NCBI GenBank assembly: GCA_900557505.1 | Contig: USTC01000061.1 | Location: 1-6,796 of the forward strand | DNA length: 6,796 bases | Direction of reading: 5' to 3' | Source: an uncultured Collinsella sp. | Lineage (GTDB): Bacteria; Actinomycetota; Coriobacteriia; Coriobacteriales; Coriobacteriaceae | Shown: positions 1 to 4,872 of the stretch, in pieces | How positions within the stretch are numbered: the first letter of the stretch is position 1 | Layout: the number at the start of each line of letters is the position of its first letter | The notes under the pieces: model-generated | What the model was told of the DNA's origin: nothing | Database searches by the model: none | What the model saw: the letters and a program-made list of their open reading frames with translations, nothing else | Position numbers and translations under genes: made by a program

Positions 1-48
1 CCGCTTCTATGACCACTGCCCCTTGGTCCAGGACAAAACGGCTGCTCG

Positions 49-117
49 AATCATGGGGCGGGTCCATTTTCAACTATCCTCAGCTTGCCAGTTCGAAAAT
101 GGACCCGCCGCATGATT
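49..117. repeat. Long inverted repeat upstream of nad operon
   Basis: Arms 49-71 and 95-117 are reverse complements over 23 bp with a single mismatch (56 against 110). The core arm pair is GCGGGTCCATTTTC against GAAAATGGACCCGC. The 23-nt loop can pair further (AACT 72-75 with AGTT 90-93, one bulge). No T-run follows the right arm on the plus strand, so it is not a typical intrinsic terminator for an upstream gene. It could be a dispersed intergenic palindrome, a transcript-processing hairpin, or the 3' end of an upstream unit. The structure is certain; the role is unknown. Confidence 0.8.
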
Positions 118-136
118 GAATCTTTATTTCAACTTT

Positions 137-180
137 ACACCTGGCTTTACAGCTGTCTTGTCAGCTGTAAAGCCAGGTGT
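137..180. promoter_or_regulatory. Palindromic operator, probably for NiaR
   Basis: Two perfect 19-bp arms (137-155 and 162-180) flank the 6-nt centre TCTTGT. The inner part has the TTTACAGCTG / CAGCTGTAAA form, in the general style I recall for NiaR (YrxA) operators, which carry TACA and TGTA ends around a TCTTG-like centre. It lies directly in front of nadA, overlaps the proposed -35 hexamer, and niaR is the last gene of the same operon, so repression by NiaR in the presence of niacin is the natural reading. The assignment to NiaR is inference; the palindrome is directly seen. The same sequence would fold as a strong RNA hairpin if transcribed from further upstream. Confidence 0.8.
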
Positions 181-186
181 CATACT
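158..186 (+). promoter_or_regulatory. nad operon promoter (sigma70 type)
   Basis: TTGTCA (158-163, five of six matches to TTGACA) is followed after exactly 17 nt by CATACT (181-186, four of six matches to TATAAT). Transcription would begin near 193, leaving a leader of about 29 nt. The -35 box is inside the centre of the palindrome at 137-180 and the -10 box abuts its right end, so a bound repressor would block polymerase directly. Confidence 0.65.
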
Positions 187-221
187 AAAGCCCCAAGATT
201 CGCCAAAAGAGAGGGGCCTTG

Positions 222-1247
222 ATGGCACAGAGCGCGAACATGGATGCATCGGAGCTTGCACGCGATATCGCGGCCGGCCTGGCATCGGCAACGACGGCAA
301 CGGAGCGCGCGGCACTGGTGCCCGCAGAGCTCGTCGAGGCCATTCAGCAACTAAAAACCCAACGTGATGCGGTGATCCTGGCGCACTACTATGTGGCGCC
401 CGAGGTTCAGGCTGTGGCCGATTACGTCGGCGACAGCTTCTACCTGGCAAAGCTCGCTAAGAGCCTGCCGCAGCAGACCATCGTGCTGTGCGGCGTGGAG
501 TTTATGGGCGAGAGCGCCAAGCTGCTCAATCCCACTAAGACCGTGCTGCTGCCCGAGCCGGGCGCGGATTGCCCCAGGGCTCATAGGGTCAAGCGCGAGA
601 CGGTCGACGCCGCCCGCGCCGAGTACGGCGACGACCTGGCCGTGGTGTGCTACGTCAACTCCACGGTCGAGATCAAGAGCTGGAGCGACGTGTGCGTTAC
701 CAGCTCTAACGCCGTCAAGATTGTCTCCGAGCTGCCGCAGCAGCACATCTTGTTCATTCCCGACCAAAACCTGGGCCGCTTTGTGGCCGAGCAGGTGCCC
801 CAAAAGCACGTCATCCTCAACAACGGCTACTGCCCGCGTCATCACATCATCACCGTCGAGCAGATCGTCGACGCGCAGGAGGCGCACCCCGACGCGCTCG
901 TGCTGGCGCACCCCGAGTGCAAGGCCGACGTCCTGGCCGAGGCCGACTACATCGGCTCTACTGCCGGCATCATCAAGTATGCCGAGGAGTCGGACGCCAG
1001 CGAGTTCATCATCGTGACGGTCCGCGGCGTGCTCTACGAGCTTGAACGCCGCTGCCAGGGCACTGGCAAGAAGTTCTACTTCCCTGCGGTGCAGCCCACC
1101 TGCGTCAACATGGATCTCATCACGCTCGAAAAGCTCGTGCACTGCCTGGAGACGGGCGAGGGCGAGGTGCAGATTGGCGTGTCGGACGAGGCCGCCGATC
1201 AGGCCAAGCTCACGCTCGACCGCATGCTCGAGTACGCGGTGCGCTAA
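222..1247 (+). CDS. nadA: Quinolinate synthase NadA
   Basis: This 341-residue cytosolic [4Fe-4S] enzyme condenses iminoaspartate with dihydroxyacetone phosphate to quinolinate, the second step of de novo NAD synthesis. The family signatures are intact: HYYVAPEVQAVADYVGDS (residues 55-72), LCGVEFMGESAKLLNP (89-104), the NGYCPRHH segment (201-208), HPEC (230-233) and the C-terminal CVNMDLITLEKL (294-305). The three cluster cysteines expected for the family fit C90, C204 and C294. The ATG at 222 is preferred over the in-frame TTG at 219 because the Shine-Dalgarno AGAGAGGGG (208-216) is 5 nt from the ATG but only 2 nt from the TTG. It is the first gene of the nad operon, under the promoter and palindrome just upstream. 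About 45 N-terminal residues precede the conserved core and look non-conserved. Identification is secure. Confidence 0.96.
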   Translation: MAQSANMDASELARDIAAGLASATTATERAALVPAELVEAIQQLKTQRDAVILAHYYVAPEVQAVADYVGDSFYLAKLAKSLPQQTIVLCGVEFMGESAKLLNPTKTVLLPEPGADCPRAHRVKRETVDAARAEYGDDLAVVCYVNSTVEIKSWSDVCVTSSNAVKIVSELPQQHILFIPDQNLGRFVAEQVPQKHVILNNGYCPRHHIITVEQIVDAQEAHPDALVLAHPECKADVLAEADYIGSTAGIIKYAEESDASEFIIVTVRGVLYELERRCQGTGKKFYFPAVQPTCVNMDLITLEKLVHCLETGEGEVQIGVSDEAADQAKLTLDRMLEYAVR

Positions 1248-1250
1248 GCC

Positions 1251-1285
1251 AATGTGACATGAGGGACCATCCCTTATGCCACATT
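1251..1285 (+). other. Intercistronic hairpin between nadA and nadB
   Basis: Arms 1251-1266 and 1270-1285 pair over 16 positions with one A-C mismatch and one G-U pair, closing a 3-nt loop (CCA). The hairpin begins 3 nt after the nadA stop and ends 2 nt before the nadB Shine-Dalgarno AAGGGAGAGG (1288-1297). No T-run follows, so it is unlikely to be a full terminator. It may stabilise or process the mRNA, or tune nadB translation. The structure is seen; the role is inferred. Confidence 0.7.
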
Positions 1286-1303
1286 ACAAGGGAGAGGATT
1301 CCT

Positions 1304-2680
1304 GTGGAAACCAAACAATACCCCGATATGGAGTGTGACGTCGTCATTGCCGGTTGCGGCGTGGCGGGCCTGTATGCGGCTCTCAATCTGCCGACGAGCA
1401 CACGCGTGATCATGCTTTCCAAGGGCGCCGTCGATGAGTGCGATTCGATGCTCGCGCAGGGCGGCATTTGCGTGCTGCCCGAAGGCTCGGACTACGATGC
1501 CTTCTTTGAGGACACCATGCACGCCGGCCATTACGAGAACCGCCGCGAGAGTGTTGACATCATGATTCGCTCGAGCCGCTCGGTCATCAACGACCTGCTG
1601 GCCATGGGCGTGGACTTTGAGCGTAAGGCCGACGGCAGCCTCGACTTTACCCGCGAGGGCGCGCACAGCCGCCCGCGCATCGCCTTCCATGCCGATATTA
1701 CGGGCAAGGAGATTACGACCAAGCTGCTCCAGGCTGTTCGCAAGCTGGATAACGTGCAGATTCTCGAACACGTTGCCATGACCGACATCCTGACCGCCGA
1801 GCGCGATGGCGCCACGGTGTGCACCGGCGTCGTCGCCGTCGCCGTGGACGAGGACGATTCAGCTCGCCCCGCCGCCGAGCTGGCAAATGCCGCCGAGGGC
1901 GTGCGTGCCGGTAAGCCGTTTAAGATCCATGCCCGCCATACGCTGTGGGCAACGGGCGGTATCGGTGGCGTGTACGACCACTCGACCAACTACCCGCAGC
2001 TCACCGGTGACGCCTGCTACATCGCGCAGGAGCACGGCATCACGATGGAGCACCTGGACTACGTGCAGATTCACCCCACGGGTCTGTTCTCGCCGCAGCC
2101 GGGCCGCACGTTCCTAATCAGCGAAAGCTGCCGCGGCGAGGGCGCGATTCTGCTCAATGCCGCCGGCGAGCGTTTTACCGACGAGTTGCAGCCGCGCGAC
2201 GTTGTCGCCGCCGCCATCCGCGAGCAGATGAAGCAGGACGGCACCGAGCACGAGTGGCTGAGCTTTGCCCCCGTCGAGCGCGACGTGGCGACCGGGCACT
2301 TTGCCAATATCCGCGCGCGCTGCCTGGAGGACGGCCGCGACATCCTGGACGAGCCCATTCCCGTCACTCCCACGCAGCACTACTTTATGGGCGGCGTATG
2401 GGTCGACAAGGACGGCCGCACCTCGATGCCCGAGCTCTACGCCGCCGGCGAGACGGCCTGCAATGGCGTGCACGGCAAGAACCGCCTGGCTTCTAACAGC
2501 CTGCTCGAGGCGCTGGTCTGGGGCCGCCGCGCCGCGTGGTACATGCGCACCGGCGAGTCGCTGGCCGTGGAGCAGGCCGGTGAGCCCGCGCTTGACGGGC
2601 GTCACCGCGCCCTGAGCGCCGATACCCTTGCAATCGATGATTTGGCCCGTGCCGCCGGCACGCAGGCCGTGGAGGAGTAG
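1304..2680 (+). CDS. nadB: L-aspartate oxidase NadB (short form)
   Basis: This FAD flavoenzyme oxidises L-aspartate to iminoaspartate, handing its product to NadA. In an anaerobe fumarate is the likely electron acceptor. From the GTG at 1304 it has 458 residues: the dinucleotide-binding GCGVAG (17-22), REGAHSR (117-123), IHPTG with H257, the SCRGEG arginine R277, QHYFMGG with H359, and NRLASNSLLEALVWG (393-407) with R394. These correspond to the substrate and flavin residues known in the fumarate reductase/aspartate oxidase family. The GTG is chosen because AAGGGAGAGG lies 6 nt upstream. The longer frame from ATG 1259 would run through the intercistronic hairpin and lacks a ribosome site. The protein ends soon after the NRLASNS segment, so the C-terminal helical domain of the roughly 540-residue E. 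coli enzyme is missing. Clostridial NadB proteins are similarly short as I recall. An acidic, alanine-rich insertion sits near residues 185-205. Confidence 0.95.
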   Translation: METKQYPDMECDVVIAGCGVAGLYAALNLPTSTRVIMLSKGAVDECDSMLAQGGICVLPEGSDYDAFFEDTMHAGHYENRRESVDIMIRSSRSVINDLLAMGVDFERKADGSLDFTREGAHSRPRIAFHADITGKEITTKLLQAVRKLDNVQILEHVAMTDILTAERDGATVCTGVVAVAVDEDDSARPAAELANAAEGVRAGKPFKIHARHTLWATGGIGGVYDHSTNYPQLTGDACYIAQEHGITMEHLDYVQIHPTGLFSPQPGRTFLISESCRGEGAILLNAAGERFTDELQPRDVVAAAIREQMKQDGTEHEWLSFAPVERDVATGHFANIRARCLEDGRDILDEPIPVTPTQHYFMGGVWVDKDGRTSMPELYAAGETACNGVHGKNRLASNSLLEALVWGRRAAWYMRTGESLAVEQAGEPALDGRHRALSADTLAIDDLARAAGTQAVEE

Positions 2681-2683
2681 ACC

Positions 2684-3544
2684 ATGAATCCCATTACCAT
2701 GAAGCTCGTCGTCGATGATCTGATTTTGCAGGCTCTGCGCGAGGACATCACGTTTGAGGACGTGAGTACGGCGAGCGTGTGCCCCACGGCGCGCCCCGCT
2801 ACCGTTGAGCTCATCGCCAAGGCCGACGGCATTATCGCCGGCCTGGACGTATTCGCCCGCACCTTTGAGCTACTGGATCCGCAGAGCTCCGTGTTGTTCG
2901 ATGTCTCGGATGGCGACGAGGTGCACGCCGGCGATCACGTTGGCCAGGTGCGCGGCGACGCGCGCGTGCTGCTTTCGGGCGAGCGCGTGGCGCTCAACTA
3001 CCTGCAGCGCATGAGCGGTATCGCTACCTATACGCACCAGATGGCCGCGGCGCTCGAGGGCACCAAGACCGTGCTCGTCGATACGCGCAAGACCACGCCG
3101 GGCATGCGTGTCTTCGAGAAGGCCGCAGTCGAGATCGGCGGTGGCAGCAACCACCGCTATAACCTGTCGACGGCTGTCATGCTCAAGGACAACCACATCG
3201 ACGCCGCCGGTGGCGTGGCACGCGCGATTGAGATGGCGCGCGCCCATGCGTCGTTTACCGCGACGGTCGAGATCGAGTGCGAGAACCTGGATATGGTGTG
3301 CGAGGCAGTTGAGGCCGGTGCCGATATCATCATGTTCGACAACATGACCCACGACGACATGGCTGCCGCGATTGAGCTTATCGCCGGCCGCGCCAAGACC
3401 GAGTGCTCGGGCAACGTGGACGCCAACAATATCCGCGCGCTCGCCGACCTGGGCGTTGACTTTATCAGCTCGGGGGCGTTGACGCACTCTGCGCCGATTC
3501 TCGACCTCTCGCTCAAGCACCTGCGTCTGCTGGACGGTAAATAA
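2684..3544 (+). CDS. nadC: Quinolinate phosphoribosyltransferase NadC
   Basis: This 286-residue enzyme makes nicotinate mononucleotide, CO2 and pyrophosphate from quinolinate and PRPP, finishing the dedicated part of de novo NAD synthesis. It shows an N-terminal alpha/beta sandwich region (about 1-115) ending in ERVALNYLQRMSGIAT (100-115), then the barrel with DTRKTTPG (133-140), GGGSNHRYNL (152-161), KDNH (168-171), VEIE (195-198), MFDN (217-220), SGN (242-244) and the final ISSGALTHSAPILDLSL (261-277). These basic and acidic residues line the quinolinate and PRPP sites in the family. Length is typical. The ATG is 3 nt after the nadB stop, and its Shine-Dalgarno GGAGGAG (2671-2677) lies inside the end of nadB, so the two are translationally coupled. 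The stop overlaps the niaR start by one base. Confidence 0.97.
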   Translation: MNPITMKLVVDDLILQALREDITFEDVSTASVCPTARPATVELIAKADGIIAGLDVFARTFELLDPQSSVLFDVSDGDEVHAGDHVGQVRGDARVLLSGERVALNYLQRMSGIATYTHQMAAALEGTKTVLVDTRKTTPGMRVFEKAAVEIGGGSNHRYNLSTAVMLKDNHIDAAGGVARAIEMARAHASFTATVEIECENLDMVCEAVEAGADIIMFDNMTHDDMAAAIELIAGRAKTECSGNVDANNIRALADLGVDFISSGALTHSAPILDLSLKHLRLLDGK

Positions 3545-4086
3545 TGGATGCCCGCGAGCGTCGCCGTTCCATCATGGCCGTGCTCGAGGGAGCCAAAGAT
3601 CCTGTCTCGGGCAGTGCGCTTGCCCGCGAGGTGGGCGTGAGCCGTCAGGTCGTCGTGCAAGACATCGCCCTGCTGCGTGCCGACGGGCACGATATCGTCG
3701 CCACCAATCGCGGCTATGTACTGCAGGAGGCGGCGAGCAGCCCGGCTGTGCCCACGCGTCTGGTCAAGGTTCGCCACGGCGTGGAGCAGGCGGGCGATGA
3801 GCTCACGAGTATCGTCGCCGGCGGCGCCGTGCTCAACGTGATCGTCAATCACCGCGTATACGGCAAGATCACGGCCGACCTGGACATCCGCAATCGTCGC
3901 GATGTTGAGCGCTACCTGCACGATATCGAGAGCGGCAAGAGCTTTCCGCTGCTGACGGTGACCAGCGGCTATCACTTCCATCGCATTGCGGCAGAAGACG
4001 AGCAAACTCTCGACGAGATCGAGACCATGCTCAAGGAAAAGGGCTATCTGGCAGATCTGATGCCCTACGAAGATGACCTGTCCTAG
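3544..4086 (+). CDS. niaR: Niacin-responsive repressor NiaR (HTH plus 3H domain)
   Basis: This 180-residue transcription factor belongs to the NiaR/YrxA family, which represses NAD synthesis and niacin uptake genes when niacin is available. Residues about 6-60 form a winged helix-turn-helix of the HTH_11 type (VSGSALAREVGVSRQVVVQDIALLRADG, then the wing IVATNRGYVL). Residues about 72-170 form the 3H domain. H78, E86, H144 and H146 match in spacing the four metal ligands I recall from the Thermotoga homologue TM1602, and NHRVYG (102-107) carries the third family histidine. The effector site therefore looks intact. The start codon overlaps the nadC stop (TAATG), so niaR is co-expressed with the pathway it controls, implying autoregulation through the palindrome at 137-180. 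The family call is firm; the exact targets are inferred from context. Confidence 0.93.
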   Translation: MDARERRRSIMAVLEGAKDPVSGSALAREVGVSRQVVVQDIALLRADGHDIVATNRGYVLQEAASSPAVPTRLVKVRHGVEQAGDELTSIVAGGAVLNVIVNHRVYGKITADLDIRNRRDVERYLHDIESGKSFPLLTVTSGYHFHRIAAEDEQTLDEIETMLKEKGYLADLMPYEDDLS

Positions 4087-4099
4087 TAACGACGAATGC

Positions 4100-4138
4100 A
4101 AAAGGAGGCCTCCGCGGCGATGCGGAGGCCTCCTTTTT
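4100..4138. terminator. Bidirectional intrinsic terminator
   Basis: GGAGGCCTCCGC (4104-4115) pairs perfectly with GCGGAGGCCTCC (4122-4133) around a 6-nt loop. The flanking AAAA (4100-4103) and TTTTT (4134-4138) extend the stem and give a T-tract on both strands. It lies 13 nt after the niaR stop and about 40 nt after the stop of the convergent ferredoxin gene, so it can end both transcripts. Confidence 0.93.
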
Positions 4139-4177
4139 GTGCACGGTGTACTTGTGAGTGTGCAAGTGGGGGAGTTG

Positions 4178-4363
4178 TTACTCCTCGACGATCTCGGTGA
4201 TCGCGCCGGCGGGGCAAGCGTCCTGGCAAGCGCCACAGGCGACGCAGGAATCCTCGTCAGCGACGGTAGCGACGTCCTGGAGCTCCAGAACGCCAGCGGG
4301 GCAGGAGTCGACGCAAACGCCACAAGCGATGCACTCGTCGGCATCAATTACGGGATGAGCCAT
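4178..4363 (-). CDS. Small 2[4Fe-4S] ferredoxin
   Basis: This 61-residue soluble bacterial (clostridial-type) ferredoxin is a low-potential electron carrier in the cytoplasm. Two cluster motifs of the form CxxCxxCxxxCP are complete: C11, C14, C17, C21 and C40, C43, C46, C50, in two near-duplicate halves (CIACGVCVDSCPAG and CVACGACQDACPAG). In these proteins the last cysteine of each motif ligates the opposite cluster. The start at 4363 is chosen over an upstream in-frame ATG at 4429 because the Shine-Dalgarno AGAGAGGA (4371-4378, minus strand) is 7 nt away, and the extra 22 residues show no ferredoxin similarity. The protein is acidic, ending EIVEE. It is monocistronic and convergent with the nad operon. 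Its partner enzyme cannot be told from this window; pyruvate:ferredoxin oxidoreductase or hydrogenase would be usual in an anaerobe. Confidence 0.95.
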   Translation of the reverse strand: MAHPVIDADECIACGVCVDSCPAGVLELQDVATVADEDSCVACGACQDACPAGAITEIVEE

Positions 4364-4382
4364 GGTAGTTTCCTCTCTGTTG

Positions 4383-4410
4383 ACCGACGCTACAGGTGAT
4401 GCGCGTCGGT
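4383..4410. repeat. Inverted repeat in ferredoxin leader
   Basis: ACCGACGC (4383-4390) and GCGTCGGT (4403-4410) are perfect 8-bp arms around a 12-nt loop, lying 20 nt upstream of the ferredoxin start and just downstream of its proposed promoter. It could be an operator or an mRNA leader hairpin. No regulator can be named. Confidence 0.6.
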
Positions 4411-4424
4411 TTGATTCGGGCAAA

Positions 4425-4452
4425 AACATACCACGGGAGCGACCGTTTGCAA
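4425..4452 (-). promoter_or_regulatory. Possible ferredoxin promoter
   Basis: Read on the minus strand, TTGCAA (4452-4447) is followed after 16 nt by TATGTT (4430-4425), each matching four of six consensus positions. Transcription would start near 4418, giving a leader of about 55 nt that contains the inverted repeat at 4383-4410. Position fits well but the match is moderate. Confidence 0.4.
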
Positions 4453-4731
4453 TACCCTCTGACCGGCATCTTCATACCGTTCGCCGAGTATGCCGCGGCT
4501 TACTAAAAAACATGCAGGTGAGGCCGTTGAGCTGCGCAAATGTTAGCTATAGGTGACTTGAAATATAGGGCGATTGAGCGTGCTTGCGGAAATCGCATCC
4601 CGTAATCCACGTCCAAAACGGGACACAGTTCCAAACCCAAACCTCAGCCATCTCTACATAGAACTCGATAGATTTGCCCAGAACTCAAACAGGGCGTCTA
4701 CCTGCGCATTTGAGAACCTAAACTCTCAGAG
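4453..4731. other. Intergenic region without recognisable gene
   Basis: Between the ferredoxin promoter and the dnaK control region I see no convincing coding sequence on either strand and no tRNA-like fold. The stretch is AT-richer than its neighbours. It contains AGAACTC twice, 20 bp apart (4660-4666 and 4680-4686), a weak TCCCG/CGGGA pairing (4598-4602 with 4619-4623), and TGAGA/TCTCA arms (4711-4715 with 4724-4728). I found no CIRCE element (TTAGCACTC with GAGTGCTAA), and only a poor likeness to the HspR inverted repeat near 4709-4728. Confidence 0.6.
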
Positions 4732-4793
4732 ATAAGAAATCTTATATGAATTGACTTAGATTTTGTATATTCCGGCCCATAAGGGGATACACT
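4732..4793 (+). promoter_or_regulatory. Probable dnaK promoter region
   Basis: The AT-rich stretch holds a 14-bp palindrome, ATAAGAAATCTTAT (4732-4745), a TTGACT hexamer (4751-4756), TATATT (4766-4771) and TACACT (4788-4793). TATATT is the best -10 candidate but lacks a good -35 at normal distance. TTGACT is only 9 nt before it, so the exact promoter cannot be fixed by eye. The palindrome would cover the -35 zone of a TATATT promoter and is a candidate operator. Confidence 0.35.
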
Positions 4794-4815
4794 ACATCCT
4801 GAAAGACAAGCCGAA

Positions 4816-4845
4816 GCGCCGCGCGACAGACCGTCGAGGCGGCGC
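4816..4845 (+). other. GC-rich leader hairpin before dnaK
   Basis: GCGCCGC (4816-4822) pairs with GCGGCGC (4839-4845), and inside it CGAC (4824-4827) pairs with GTCG (4833-4836) around a 5-nt loop. It lies 27 nt upstream of the dnaK start and just ahead of the purine-rich ribosome site, so it would be in the 5' leader of the mRNA. It does not cover the Shine-Dalgarno, so a simple thermometer is not evident; mRNA protection is as likely. Confidence 0.6.
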
Positions 4846-4872
4846 GAACGCAAAAGAGAGAGGGAATTTCTA

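Noticed and set aside
2..115. Open frame from the left edge to a TGA at 113-115 (would end FENGPAA)
   Set aside because: It has no visible start, its second half lies entirely in the inverted repeat at 49-117, and it matches no family I recognise. It could be the tail of an upstream gene, but nothing supports it.
137..180. Intrinsic terminator of an upstream gene
   Set aside because: The stem is long, but no T-tract follows on either strand, and the overlap with a well-spaced promoter favours an operator.
351..1142. Minus-strand open frame across nadA
   Set aside because: A shadow of nadA produced by GC-rich third positions, with no family resemblance.
1259..1303. Upstream ATG extension of NadB by 15 residues
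   Set aside because: It runs through the intercistronic hairpin, has no ribosome site before it, and the added residues look non-conserved; the GTG at 1304 has an excellent Shine-Dalgarno.
4073..4399. Plus-strand open frame opposite the ferredoxin
   Set aside because: It is the antisense shadow of a clear ferredoxin gene and spans the terminator.
4364..4429. N-terminal extension of the ferredoxin by 22 residues
   Set aside because: The extension covers the leader hairpin and the strong Shine-Dalgarno, and small ferredoxins normally begin a few residues before the first cysteine motif, as from 4363.
4709..4729. HspR-type inverted repeat (HAIR) before dnaK
   Set aside because: Only about five of seven positions match in one half and four of seven in the other, with altered spacing; too weak to annotate as a site.
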